Below are positions 53,512 through 63,260 of a stretch of 64,000 nucleotides of DNA, piece after piece. A program made the translations under genes and the position numbers. The notes beneath the pieces are model-generated. The model was given only the letters and a program-made list of their open reading frames with translations. It ran no database searches and was not told where the DNA came from. How positions within the stretch are numbered: position 1 is the stretch's first letter; each line of letters starts with the position of its first letter. This DNA comes from a bacterium (lineage in GTDB: Bacteria; Verrucomicrobiota; Verrucomicrobiia; Chthoniobacterales; UBA6821), in NCBI GenBank assembly GCA_021849805.1, contig JAJZSL010000001.1:255280-319279 (forward strand), read 5' to 3'.

Positions 53512-56004
53512 CTAAGTCTTTGCAAATTTGGAAAGGCCAGCTGCGTATTCAATAACAGCAGTATCTTCAATACGCTCGGCTACTTCAGCAGCATTTTTAC
53601 TACCTCCATAGCCAGTCACAAGAAGAGTATTATCGACCACAAGAGTAAGAGCCGTGTCATAAATTTTCCTCTCCTCAGGAGTAAACTGATGCTTGAGGGG
53701 AAGAGTTTTCTCGTGCATTTCTTCGATCATTACAGTAGCGATAGCCTCGGCATGGGCAACACCTTCACGATCTTTACCACTCATACAACCACCTGCATTG
53801 ATGACGCGAAGACTTAAATCACCAGTTAAACGTGTCGCTTCACGAAATTTATTCACAAGCAAATCGATATGACGAACCATCTTCATTCGATCTTTGTCGT
53901 TAGCATTCATGTATTCTTTGCTATTGAAAAGGGAGCGCACAGCAAAACATTGTGCTTCTAATTCTTGAAGCAACTCTTTGGCAGTTATGGAAGTTTCGTT
54001 TTTTTCTCCTTCTGCGAGCGCTTTGAGCTTTTGATAAGTTGTTCCTATGAGACCAGAAATTTCAGCATCTGGATGGAGTGTTCCAAGAAGCTGCTCTAAT
54101 TCTCCTTTATTATGCTCGTGCAATTCATCCCAAGTTCCTAACATCATTCCGGGATCAAGTGCACCGACCGAGTCAAGTGCATAATTGACTGGAAAACGAA
54201 GATCAATACAAGTCACTTCAACGGAGGCGACTTTCTGGCTACCATCATGAAGAAGAGAAAAGCTCCTCAGTTCTTGGGCAGCAGTTCTTAGAGACATTCC
54301 TTGGTATTGGGAATATGCTCGCTCGTTATGAGTTCCCTTTTTATCACTGAGCGAAAGATCTGACAAATCACGTGGTGTCTTTGTAGGTGTCGTCAAGTTG
54401 GTGTTAATAAAAAGAACATTTGAGAGAGCTTCTTCCCCAGCACTCTGCTTTCTAAAGAGCTCATTGACAAAAAGGGGATCGCTCTCAATACCGTATTGAA
54501 TTAACTGAAGGGCAGAATTTAAGTTAGCTTCCGTGCGTTCTTCCTCCGGCAAGTGAAAATGATCATTGATACCATGTTGAAGGCGTTCATGAAGGAGAAG
54601 TGTTTTGGGCATGCCATCCTCTCCCCTCTCATCGAGCACTTCTAGCAGAGAGGTCATGCGAGCATTAATTGGAGCGCGACCATCAGCTCGTGTTGCAGGG
54701 ATGATACCATGAACACCACGTTCGAGGAGGTCTTTCCCCACAGCTGTATTACTAGCGCTTATTGGTATACTAGTTTGGCGAAAAAACTTTGTTCTTCCTC
54801 GAAGAGTCAGCGGTATCTCCCTCTCTATTCTTTCCCATGGCTGAACTTCATTCATCGCTCTAAAACTCCTAGCTTGAATACTCTTAGATGATATTAAACT
54901 GGTGAAACGTTCAGCAATGCCAGCAGAGTCAAAAATGCTACGACATGTTTGCGCAAAAATTTCCGGTTTGTAATAATAAATAGGATTAGATTCTGTAGTA
55001 TTATTTTTGTAGAACTGCGGCGTTTGAGAAAATTTTTCTGGGTCTGCTCGATCATAGACAGTGATTTCACTTGCATACCATTGAGCTAAATGGAGACGAA
55101 GAACTGCTATTTGTTCTTCAGTAATATCTGAAGCTCCCTGAGTAACTTCTTCTTCCATGATATCAATAAGCTCTTGAGTAAAAAGATAAGCTCCAGTTGC
55201 TAAATTTTTGCGTGGCCGAAGTACATTCTTATCATTGAAAGGATGATGTTGGAGATACTGTGTTAAGCTTTCTTCTTTTAGTTGTAAATGTATGAGCTCA
55301 TTTTCCAAGCTCTCTAAGTCACAAGTTGCTGCTTGAGGAAGCGCTGCTGCAGAAGCTTGGGAGAGCATCCGAGGAGATTGATTTCTCTTATTTAGAGATG
55401 ATAGAGAAGCTTTCCGCTGAGCTTGCTGGGCGCGCACTTGATCTCGCAACCAGAAAACCTCCTCAACCCTAAAAGCTGTTTGAGCTATGAGGCGCTGCGA
55501 CTTTTCATTAGGGTTGGAGTAGATATCTTTCTCCGAGATATTGACCCACTCATCATGATCACTGGTCTCTTGCACTTTTTGATTAGAAAAATCAGAAGCT
55601 TCAGAATTATGAGAAGAGCTCGATGTTTGCAGAGGAGGAGAAGGGGAACCTTCTTCTTGGACTTGATGAGATGCTGATTCTGGAGTAGTAGTTATTAGTA
55701 GGGAATCATCCTCACTACTTCTTCCAAGAGGGGACTGACTTCGAGAACTTATTGAAGAAACACTTCTCCACAGCGAGCGATTAGGATCATCCCCTTGGTC
55801 ACTCTGATCATCAAATGTCTCTACTCTTTCCCTCAGCGGAGAGTGAGAAAAATCGTAATCACGCAATGTTACATACTCACCATCTTGATGATGAGCAGAG
55901 AGATGATGATTATTAAAAGAAGGACTCTCTTTTGCTTCCTCTTCATGGGAATTTGGTACCGCAGAAGGATAGAGCCTATTGTTAATGGAAGAGAGATCAC
56001 TCAC
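53512..56004 (-). CDS. SopB/IpgD-like inositol-phosphate/phosphoinositide phosphatase, putative effector
   Basis: This 830-residue protein has no signal peptide. Residues 1-150 are Ser/Glu-rich and look disordered; 155-260 are helical. The C-terminal third matches SopB/IpgD layout: FPVNYALDSVGALDPGMML (604-622, like the VNELAL block), WDELHEHNKGELEQLLG, then the Cys-based active site C740-MSGKD-R746 in GGCMSGKDREG (SopB has CKSGKDR). Known members are type III effectors that dephosphorylate host inositol lipids. No chaperone or secretion gene is nearby; it sits between rdgB and accD. Effector status is inferred. Confidence 0.7.
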   Translation of the reverse strand: MSDLSSINNRLYPSAVPNSHEEEAKESPSFNNHHLSAHHQDGEYVTLRDYDFSHSPLRERVETFDDQSDQGDDPNRSLWRSVSSISSRSQSPLGRSSEDDSLLITTTPESASHQVQEEGSPSPPLQTSSSSHNSEASDFSNQKVQETSDHDEWVNISEKDIYSNPNEKSQRLIAQTAFRVEEVFWLRDQVRAQQAQRKASLSSLNKRNQSPRMLSQASAAALPQAATCDLESLENELIHLQLKEESLTQYLQHHPFNDKNVLRPRKNLATGAYLFTQELIDIMEEEVTQGASDITEEQIAVLRLHLAQWYASEITVYDRADPEKFSQTPQFYKNNTTESNPIYYYKPEIFAQTCRSIFDSAGIAERFTSLISSKSIQARSFRAMNEVQPWERIEREIPLTLRGRTKFFRQTSIPISASNTAVGKDLLERGVHGIIPATRADGRAPINARMTSLLEVLDERGEDGMPKTLLLHERLQHGINDHFHLPEEERTEANLNSALQLIQYGIESDPLFVNELFRKQSAGEEALSNVLFINTNLTTPTKTPRDLSDLSLSDKKGTHNERAYSQYQGMSLRTAAQELRSFSLLHDGSQKVASVEVTCIDLRFPVNYALDSVGALDPGMMLGTWDELHEHNKGELEQLLGTLHPDAEISGLIGTTYQKLKALAEGEKNETSITAKELLQELEAQCFAVRSLFNSKEYMNANDKDRMKMVRHIDLLVNKFREATRLTGDLSLRVINAGGCMSGKDREGVAHAEAIATVMIEEMHEKTLPLKHQFTPEERKIYDTALTLVVDNTLLVTGYGGSKNAAEVAERIEDTAVIEYAAGLSKFAKT

Positions 56005-56089
56005 GTTCTCTGAGGGCTTAGGTTATTACCTGCAGTTAATAAGGTCGATGACTGCTTTTGTTGAGATGTTGGAATCATTGAAGTTATCA

Positions 56090-56722
56090 TTAACTTTCCT
56101 TAGTACAAGACTCTTCAGTAAACTGCTGCCACCATAGAGCGAACTTCCTCAGAGCGCAAGCGCGATGGCTAATCTCATTTTTAGTTTTTTGCGAAAGAGT
56201 TCCAAAAGTCTTCTCATAGCCTTGGGGAATGAAAATAGGATCATAGCCAAAACCACCTTCTCCTTCTATTTCTCTACTAATCATTCCTTCGATACATCCC
56301 TCAAAAACAGCAACGCTCTTACCTTCTCTAGCAAGAGCAAGGAAACACCAGAATCGTGCACTACGCTCGATCCAGGGAATATTTTCCATTCTTTTTAAAA
56401 CAAGATTAGTATTCTCTAAGTCAGAGCGCTGAGCTCCTGCATAGCGTGCCGAATAAATTCCAGGCTCCCCATCGAGCGCATCGACCTCTAAGCCTGAGTC
56501 ATCTGCTAGTACCCAAGTCGAGATATGTCTGGAAATTCCCTCTGCTTTCAATCGTGCATTTGCTTCAAAAGTAGTACCTATTTCTTGAATTTCTGGTAAC
56601 TGGGGAAACTCTGTTTCATCAAGAAGGAGAACATTAGCTCCGAGTATTTGTTGAACCTCTCTCTTTTTGTGTCCATTACGTGTTGCTAGAAAAAGTGTTT
56701 TTAACCGAGTATGCATAGCCAT
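56090..56722 (-). CDS. rdgB: XTP/dITP diphosphatase (RdgB/HAM1 family)
   Basis: The 210-residue enzyme clears non-canonical purine triphosphates. Motifs are LFLATRNGHKKREV, TFEANARLKAEG, LADDSGLEVDALDGEPGIYS with ARYAG, and GFGYDPIFIPQGYEKTF. M3 is an alternative start. It is divergent from leuS, with about 150 bp between. Confidence 0.95.
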   Translation of the reverse strand: MAMHTRLKTLFLATRNGHKKREVQQILGANVLLLDETEFPQLPEIQEIGTTFEANARLKAEGISRHISTWVLADDSGLEVDALDGEPGIYSARYAGAQRSDLENTNLVLKRMENIPWIERSARFWCFLALAREGKSVAVFEGCIEGMISREIEGEGGFGYDPIFIPQGYEKTFGTLSQKTKNEISHRACALRKFALWWQQFTEESCTKES

Positions 56723-56869
56723 CTATTTTTTGTTTTGCCTTTTTTCCAAGGAACCTTAGCAAATCATACTCAAAAATAATTTTTCCCCTAGGAATAAACA
56801 TCGATAGTATTTAGATTTTATTACCGCAGTTTGCTGCAATTTGCCACCGTTGAAATTCATTTTCTTTCC

Positions 56870-59422
56870 ATGTCTCATTTACCCACTAAACATTATCCTT
56901 TTAGAGAGTTTGAACCACGTTGGCAAAAACAGTGGCTTCACTCTGCTGCTTTTCATGCTCTCAATCCTGGAGAACGTGGTTTTGACCCTCAAAAGAAGAA
57001 ACGCTATATCCTCGACATGTTCCCCTACCCTAGTGGGGATGGCTTACACGTTGGACACTTGGTTGGTTATACGGCAACAGATATTCTCGCCCGCTACTAT
57101 CGTCTTTGTGGAGAGAATGTACTCCACCCGATGGGTTGGGATGCTTTTGGACTGCCTGCTGAACAATATGCCATCAAAACAGGAGAGCACCCTCGAGTCA
57201 CAACAGAAAAGAATATTGCTCGCTTTCGCAAACAGCTTCAATCACTCGGTTTCAGCTATGATTGGGAACGGGAGATCAATACAACCGATCCAAGCTATTT
57301 TCGATGGACACAATGGATCTTCTTGCAGCTCTATCATGCCTGGTACAATCCTCAAACTGAAAAAGTAGAACCCATCTCTACCTACCAAGGGGAAGATGTT
57401 GATTCTCTCCGCTTAGCGTATATAGCACATACTCCAGTAAATTGGTGTCCGGCACTTGGAACGGTCCTTGCGAATGAAGAAGTAATTGAAGGAAAAAGTG
57501 AAGTTGGAGGATTTGCTGTAGAGCGTCGTCCTATGCGTCAGTGGATGCTCCGCATTACGGCTCTTGCCCAACGTCTACTCCATGATCTTGAAAAAGTTCA
57601 TTGGCCGGAGTCAATTAAACAACTCCAACGACATTGGATTGGCCGTAGTGAAGGAGCAGAAGTGATCTTCACTCTTAGAAATCATCCTGAAAAAACAATT
57701 GTCGTTTACACCACACGTGTTGATACGCTTTATGGAGCTACCTATTTAGTCTTGGCACCAGAGCATCCCTTACTCGATGAAATAGAGCTCTCCTCCACTA
57801 CTCGCGAAGCTCTTACTGCTTACCAAAAGAGTTGTAATGCCAAGAGTGATTTAGAGCGCACTGATCTGGCTAAAACAAAAACAGGTGTTCCACTAGAACT
57901 TCAATGTATCAACCCGATTAATGGAGAAGCTCTCCCTATCTGGGTTGCCGATTACGTCTTAATGGGCTATGGGACAGGGGCTCTCATGGCTGTTCCTGCT
58001 CATGATGAGCGTGACTATCAATTTGCTCAGCAATTTCATCTTCCTATTCGTCCCGTCATTCAAACAGCTCTCAACTCTTCGCTCCCCTTCAGTGGAGTGG
58101 ATGGTGAAATCATCAACTCCCCCCTCATTAATGGACTCACTCCCCCAGAGGCTAGCAAAAAAATAATTCACTGGCTTCAAGAGCATGGTCACGGTCGAAA
58201 AAGTATTCAGTATAAACTTCGTGACTGGCTTTTCTCTCGTCAACGTTATTGGGGGGAGCCCTTTCCTATCCTTTGGGAAAATGGCAAACATCGCTCTCTT
58301 GATGAAAGTGAGCTGCCTCTAGAGCCTCCAACAATGGAAGATTTTCGCCCAACTGGTAATGCAGAGCCCCCCCTGGCCAAGGCAAAAGAATGGGTTCATT
58401 ATTCTGAGAAAGTGACACGTGAACTCAACACCATGCCACAATGGGCTGGTTCCTGTTGGTATTATCTCCGTTACTGCGATCCTCACAATTCCTCGAGCTT
58501 TCTTGGAAAAGAGGTAGAGAGCTATTGGAGAAATGTTGATCTTTATGTGGGGGGAACAGAACATGCCGTACTCCACTTGCTCTATGCTCGCTTTTGGCAT
58601 AAGGCTCTCTTTGATTTGGGGTACCTAACAACAGAAGAGCCCTTTCAACGCCTTGTTAACCAAGGAATGATCTTAGGGAGTGATGGGCAAAAAATGTCTA
58701 AGAGCCGTGGCAATGTTATCAATCCTGATGAAGTCATCCAAGAATATGGAGCTGACGCTTTACGTATGTTCGAAATGTTCATGGGGCCTCTTGAGCACTC
58801 CAAGCCATGGAGCATGAGAGGTGTTGAAGGCATTTACCGATTTCTCGGACGAATTTGGCGTTTAGTTCTCGTTGAGCAAGGAAAAGGAGAATTTTCTATT
58901 CATTCCAAAATTGTGGATCAGTCACTGACGGAGTCTCAAACACGCCTACTTCATGCTACCATTAAAAAAGTAACTCAAGACATCGAATCACTCTCCTTCA
59001 ATACTGCTATTTCCGAGCTCATGATCTTTGTCAATGCACTGATTCCTCTTTCTCACTGCCCACTGGAATGTATTCATGTCCTACTCCGTTTGCTCAGCCC
59101 TTTTGCACCTCATCTTGCTGAAGAACTCTGGTCTTATCTTTGCAATGCATTTCCTGTCGTAAAAAGCTTGGGAACTTTAGCTTCCAACTCCTCCTGGCCA
59201 ACATGGAGTGAAGATCAACTTCTTTTGAAAGAAGTGACCTATGTTATTCAAATTAATGGCAAAATTAAAGCTCGTCTCAACCTAAGTGCCCATGCGTGTG
59301 AAGCCGATGTTCAACAAGCAGCTCTTGATCATCCCTCCTTACAACCTTACCTCACCAAGGGAAATATTCAGAAAATGATCTTTGTCCCAGGACGTCTTCT
59401 CAATATTCTCCTCATGCCCTAG
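56870..59422 (+). CDS. leuS: leucyl-tRNA synthetase
   Basis: From ATG 56870 (MSHLPTKHYPF) the class I synthetase has 850 residues. It shows HIGH as PYPSGDGLHVGHLVGY, the CP1 editing domain (TTRVDTLYGATYLVLAPEHP, with AVPAHDERDYQFA), KMSKS as GQKMSKSRGNVINPDE and an anticodon-binding C-terminus. The frame is open upstream to 56831 but conserved sequence begins near residue 6 of this start. It leads a run of LPS genes: lpxI starts 10 bp after its stop. Confidence 0.97.
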   Translation: MSHLPTKHYPFREFEPRWQKQWLHSAAFHALNPGERGFDPQKKKRYILDMFPYPSGDGLHVGHLVGYTATDILARYYRLCGENVLHPMGWDAFGLPAEQYAIKTGEHPRVTTEKNIARFRKQLQSLGFSYDWEREINTTDPSYFRWTQWIFLQLYHAWYNPQTEKVEPISTYQGEDVDSLRLAYIAHTPVNWCPALGTVLANEEVIEGKSEVGGFAVERRPMRQWMLRITALAQRLLHDLEKVHWPESIKQLQRHWIGRSEGAEVIFTLRNHPEKTIVVYTTRVDTLYGATYLVLAPEHPLLDEIELSSTTREALTAYQKSCNAKSDLERTDLAKTKTGVPLELQCINPINGEALPIWVADYVLMGYGTGALMAVPAHDERDYQFAQQFHLPIRPVIQTALNSSLPFSGVDGEIINSPLINGLTPPEASKKIIHWLQEHGHGRKSIQYKLRDWLFSRQRYWGEPFPILWENGKHRSLDESELPLEPPTMEDFRPTGNAEPPLAKAKEWVHYSEKVTRELNTMPQWAGSCWYYLRYCDPHNSSSFLGKEVESYWRNVDLYVGGTEHAVLHLLYARFWHKALFDLGYLTTEEPFQRLVNQGMILGSDGQKMSKSRGNVINPDEVIQEYGADALRMFEMFMGPLEHSKPWSMRGVEGIYRFLGRIWRLVLVEQGKGEFSIHSKIVDQSLTESQTRLLHATIKKVTQDIESLSFNTAISELMIFVNALIPLSHCPLECIHVLLRLLSPFAPHLAEELWSYLCNAFPVVKSLGTLASNSSWPTWSEDQLLLKEVTYVIQINGKIKARLNLSAHACEADVQQAALDHPSLQPYLTKGNIQKMIFVPGRLLNILLMP

Positions 59423-59431
59423 AACATTGAA

Positions 59432-60319
59432 ATGAGAATGACGTGGAATTCTAAGACTCACTCTAGTGCTTTTAAAGAAGGCTTCTATCCTTTTTCTTCT
59501 CTTTTCTTGATTGCTGGAAGTGGAAACTATCCTCTGCTACTTGCTAAAGCAGCTCGTAGTGCAGGAATAGAAAACTTAAGTATTGCAGCTTTTGAGGGAG
59601 AAACAGACCCTCATCTAGCAGATTACGCTACAAAAATCACATGGATGCGCGTTGGGGAGCTTGGCAAACTACTTCGTGCTGCTTCTGAAAGTGGGGCCAG
59701 TGCTGGAATGATGGCAGGACAAATTGCCCCTAAAAATCTTTTCCAATTACGCCCTGATTTTAAAACACTCTTCATTCTTGCTCAACTCAAAGAGCGTAAC
59801 GCTGAAACTCTTTTCTCTGCCTTGGCTCAAGAACTATTAAAAATTGGCGTGACTCTTCTTCCTGCTACGACTTTTCTAGAAGAACATCTTGCCTCAGCTG
59901 GTTTGATGGCAGGGCCAAAACCGAGCAAACGTCAACGAGACGAGATCATCTTTGGTTACCAAATCGCTAAGGAAGTTAGTCGTCTGAATATTGGACAAAC
60001 AGTCATTGTCAAAAAAGGAACTGTTCTTGCCGTAGAAGGATTTGAAGGAACGGATGCTACCATTAGAAGAGGCGGGGCACTAGGAAATGGTGCAGCAGTT
60101 ATGATTAAAGTTTCAAAGCCAAACCACGATATGAGATTTGATGTTCCTGTCATTGGTCTTCACACACTCATCACCGCCAAAGAATCAGGAATCACGCTCA
60201 TAGCGCTGGAAGCGTCCTCTACCTTGCTTCTGGAAGAAGAGAAGATGAAACAATCCGCTCATCATTTAGGGATCACTCTCTGGGGTATTGAAAAAAGCGA
60301 TCCTTCAGCATCTTCATGA
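59432..60319 (+). CDS. lpxI: UDP-2,3-diacylglucosamine pyrophosphatase LpxI
   Basis: The 295-residue protein has LpxI (DUF1009) features: LIAGSGNYPLLLAKAARSAG near residue 27, MMAGQIAPKNLF, and the C-terminal LAVEGFEGTDATIRRGG followed by KVSKPNHDMRFDVPVIGLHT. It hydrolyses UDP-diacylglucosamine to lipid X, the step before LpxB. LpxI replaces LpxH in many non-enteric bacteria. It is followed by the Gfo/Idh gene and lpxB. Confidence 0.94.
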   Translation: MRMTWNSKTHSSAFKEGFYPFSSLFLIAGSGNYPLLLAKAARSAGIENLSIAAFEGETDPHLADYATKITWMRVGELGKLLRAASESGASAGMMAGQIAPKNLFQLRPDFKTLFILAQLKERNAETLFSALAQELLKIGVTLLPATTFLEEHLASAGLMAGPKPSKRQRDEIIFGYQIAKEVSRLNIGQTVIVKKGTVLAVEGFEGTDATIRRGGALGNGAAVMIKVSKPNHDMRFDVPVIGLHTLITAKESGITLIALEASSTLLLEEEKMKQSAHHLGITLWGIEKSDPSASS

Positions 60320-60344
60320 ATCCTTCATTTTCCAAAAAATAGTT

Positions 60345-61277
60345 ATGAAAATAATCAATGTCGGTGTTGTTGGGGTAGGACACATTGGAGTGAACCATGC
60401 TCGCATCTACGCCCAATTACCAAATTGTCGCCTAGCTGCTCTTCTTGATAGCAATCACGATCATGCTCAGAAGATTGCTCACAAATATGGAGGGACTGTT
60501 TGCTCTTCTCTCCAGGAGTTTACCAGTCTTGTGGATGCTGCTACCGTGGCTACTCCTACACAATCTCATTATCAAATTGGCTCTTATCTTCTTGAGCAAG
60601 GAAAGCATCTGCTCATTGAAAAACCACTTGCTCACACAACACAAGAAGCTCAAGAGCTAGCATCAATGGCAACTGAGCATCAAGTGATCCTTCAAGTTGG
60701 TCATGTCGAGCGCTTCAACCCTGCCCTAGAAGCGCTTGAGGCTGAGCTAAAGAATCCACGCTTTCTAGAAGTAACCCGTATTTCTCCCTATCCCAATCGT
60801 AGTAGCGATATTGGAGTCGTACTTGATTTGATGATTCATGACTTAGAAATTGTACTGCATCTTGTACGCTCTCCGATTCTTAGTATTGATGCTGTCGGCA
60901 TTCCTGTTCTCAGCTCTGGAGAAGACATTGCTAATGTTCGCCTTCATTTTAAAAATGGTTGTGTGGCCAACCTAACGGCAAGCCGTATTAGCCGTGATCG
61001 CCTTCGTAAGATTCGAATTTTCCAGCAAGATGCTTATCTCTCTCTAGATTATCAAAAGCAAAGCGGTTATATGCTTCGGCTCCAGGGAACCAAGATCTCT
61101 CGTCACCGTGTTAAGGTCATCAAAGGGGAGCCTCTACTGCGAGAACTTGCCTCCTTTCTTGAATGTGCACGCAGTGGTCATCAGCCACGCGTTAGCGGGT
61201 ATGAAGCCACAGCCGCACTCGATTTGGCATTAAAAATTACATCTCAGATTCATAGAAAAAATAGTTCCCAAGATTGA
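60345..61277 (+). CDS. Gfo/Idh/MocA-family NAD(P)-dependent oxidoreductase
   Basis: From ATG 60345 the protein has 310 residues, beginning with the Rossmann GVVGVGHIGVNHARIYAQL. The catalytic-lysine motif is LLIEKPLAHTTQEA, and the C-terminal beta-sheet domain contains VGHVERFNPALEALE and VLDLMIHDLEIVLHL. Placed between lpxI and lpxB, it probably acts on a UDP-sugar for lipid A. A UDP-GlcNAc 3-dehydrogenase (GnnA-type) role is possible but needs a GnnB aminotransferase, which is not in the window. Its stop overlaps the GNAT start (TGATG). Confidence 0.85.
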   Translation: MKIINVGVVGVGHIGVNHARIYAQLPNCRLAALLDSNHDHAQKIAHKYGGTVCSSLQEFTSLVDAATVATPTQSHYQIGSYLLEQGKHLLIEKPLAHTTQEAQELASMATEHQVILQVGHVERFNPALEALEAELKNPRFLEVTRISPYPNRSSDIGVVLDLMIHDLEIVLHLVRSPILSIDAVGIPVLSSGEDIANVRLHFKNGCVANLTASRISRDRLRKIRIFQQDAYLSLDYQKQSGYMLRLQGTKISRHRVKVIKGEPLLRELASFLECARSGHQPRVSGYEATAALDLALKITSQIHRKNSSQD

Positions 61278-61837
61278 TGAGCGGCAAGACAATCCTAACA
61301 ACAGAACGCCTTCTTCTTCGAACTTGGAGAGAAGAGGATGCAAAAGCTTATTTTCAAATTCATCAAGATCCTAAAGTTACAGAGTTCTTAGCAGGCCCAT
61401 TCACGATGAAAGAAGTCAATAAATTTATCGAAGCGATGAATGAGCATCAGCAAAAATATGGTTATGCGTTTTGGGCTCTGCAATTAAAAGAGCGGGAAGA
61501 GATCCTTGGATTTGTTGGACTTCAAGTCGTTTCTTTTCAAGCTACTTTTACACCAGCTACTGAGATTGGATGGCGCCTTGCTTCTCAATATTGGGGGCAT
61601 GGGTATGCTACTGAAGCAGCCAAGGCCGCACTAGCTCATGGATTCTATCAGAGCAACCTTGATAAAATTGTTGCTTTTACTTCTCCTAATAATCTCCGCT
61701 CCCAAGCAGTGATGAGACGTCTTGGCATGAAACATAGTCCTCAAGACGACTTCTCTCACCCTCGACTACCAGGAGATCACCCTCTTTCACATTGTTTACT
61801 CTATTATCTTGAGAAAAATGAAGCTGATTTCTTTTGA
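61277..61837 (+). CDS. RimJ/RimL-type GNAT acetyltransferase
   Basis: The 186-residue protein has the RimL-like pattern: LTTERLLLRTWREEDAKAY, FWALQLKEREEILGFVGL, EIGWRLASQYWGHGYATEAA and SPNNLRSQAVMRRLGM. Its target (protein N-terminus or small molecule) is unknown. ATG 61277 overlaps the previous stop by one base, so translation is coupled; it may be a passenger in the lipid A operon. Confidence 0.9.
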   Translation: MSGKTILTTERLLLRTWREEDAKAYFQIHQDPKVTEFLAGPFTMKEVNKFIEAMNEHQQKYGYAFWALQLKEREEILGFVGLQVVSFQATFTPATEIGWRLASQYWGHGYATEAAKAALAHGFYQSNLDKIVAFTSPNNLRSQAVMRRLGMKHSPQDDFSHPRLPGDHPLSHCLLYYLEKNEADFF

Positions 61838-61991
61838 TAAAAATAAAATGAAGTAGGACCTCTCTCCTTCCAATATCGCATAAAGTACTATTCCTACAGC
61901 TCAAAAGCCTCAAGAGAAAGCTCATGATCATGATGATCTCTAGTGTATCAACGACTCAATCGCTACTAAGAGCCCTTTAGCAATAAATTTT

Positions 61992-63260
61992 TTGAAAAAA
62001 ATTCCACTCAAAATATTCCTACTAGCTGGCGAAACCAGTGGTGACACCTATGGCGCTGCTCTCATAGAAGCTCTCCACAAAGAAGTTCCTTCTCTTTCTT
62101 TTCTGGGAGCAGGTGGTCCGAAAATGGAAGCTCTCCTCACGGAGCTCCAACCTAAACAATCACAAAGTGAATCATTACAAAAGATTGCCCAATCGCTTCA
62201 GCCAGAAAGCAAGATGAGAAGCTCCCCACTAGCAAGAGGATTAGCACCTGAGAGAAGTTTTGAGAACTGGACGCATGAAGCTGCTGTTGTTGGCCTCTGG
62301 GATGTCCTCAAAAAGTATAACTATTTTCGTGCGAAGTTTTCTCAATTTCTTCTTCAACTTGAAAGAGAGAAACCAGCCGCCATCATCCTTATTGATTATC
62401 CTGGCTTTAATTTACGCTTAGCCAAAGCTCTTGCTCAGCGTCAACTTCCCATCAAAATTTTCTACTACATCAGTCCTCAAGTTTGGGCTTGGCATCGAAG
62501 TCGTATTCCACAAATGGCCAAGTTCCTTGATTTGATGATTTGTATTTTCCCTTTTGAAAAAGAACTCTACCAATCTTCAGGTTTGAAGACCGTCTTTGCT
62601 GGACACCCCCTGGTACAAACTATCATGGAATCGAGAAGAAAAGCTCCTCCCCTTCCCCGTGAAAAAAATCTCTTAGGCCTTTTTCCAGGAAGTCGTGAAC
62701 ATGAAGTTCATCGTCTCTTTCCAATCATGCTCCAAGCTGCAAAGCAAATCATGAAAAGTCATCCAGAAATATCTTATGAAGCTGCTGCTGCAACCCCCAC
62801 TCAAGCTGCCATCATGCGCACCATGGCAAATAAGGCATCTCTTCCTATAACGATTACTGCTAGTAGAGCTCATGAACTCATGCAAAGGGCTACTTTTGGT
62901 CTTGTCTGCTCAGGAACAGCTACACTAGAAGCTGCTTGTTATGGTTTACCCTACGCACTTGTTTATAAGGTTGCTTGGCTCACTTACCTGGTCGGACGAC
63001 TACTCATCAAAGTCCCCTTCTTAGGAATTATCAATATCTTAGCAAATCGACCTCTTATTCACGAATTCATTCAGCATCAAGTAACACCCAGAGCACTTGC
63101 CCAGGAAGCGCTTTCTTTTCTTATGAACCGAGAAGCTTCAGAGCGACTCACAAAAGAAGTAAGTGATACTCTTTCCTCACTTCAAGGAGAGAGTGCCTAT
63201 GAAAAAGCTGCAGCAACGATGATCAACAATTTGTGTTCCGATGAAAATGTATTGAATTGA
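61992..63260 (+). CDS. lpxB: lipid-A-disaccharide synthase
   Basis: The 422-residue glycosyltransferase joins lipid X and UDP-diacylglucosamine. It starts at TTG 61992, needed because LKIFLLAGETSGDTYGAAL begins at residue 6. Other motifs are AAVVGLWDVLKKYNYF, LIDYPGFNLRLAKAL, YYISPQVWAWHRSRI, LFPGSREHEV and SGTATLEAACYGLPYALVYK. Between GGPKMEALL and the AVVGL block lies an extra, polar stretch (about 50-89, rich in S, Q, E and P) not typical of LpxB. The stop may overlap a repeat-element copy. Confidence 0.95.
   Translation: MKKIPLKIFLLAGETSGDTYGAALIEALHKEVPSLSFLGAGGPKMEALLTELQPKQSQSESLQKIAQSLQPESKMRSSPLARGLAPERSFENWTHEAAVVGLWDVLKKYNYFRAKFSQFLLQLEREKPAAIILIDYPGFNLRLAKALAQRQLPIKIFYYISPQVWAWHRSRIPQMAKFLDLMICIFPFEKELYQSSGLKTVFAGHPLVQTIMESRRKAPPLPREKNLLGLFPGSREHEVHRLFPIMLQAAKQIMKSHPEISYEAAAATPTQAAIMRTMANKASLPITITASRAHELMQRATFGLVCSGTATLEAACYGLPYALVYKVAWLTYLVGRLLIKVPFLGIINILANRPLIHEFIQHQVTPRALAQEALSFLMNREASERLTKEVSDTLSSLQGESAYEKAAATMINNLCSDENVLN

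Noticed and set aside
57959..58600. Long antisense frames within leuS
   Set aside because: leuS is intact with all synthetase motifs; the antisense frames have no motifs and no start signals.
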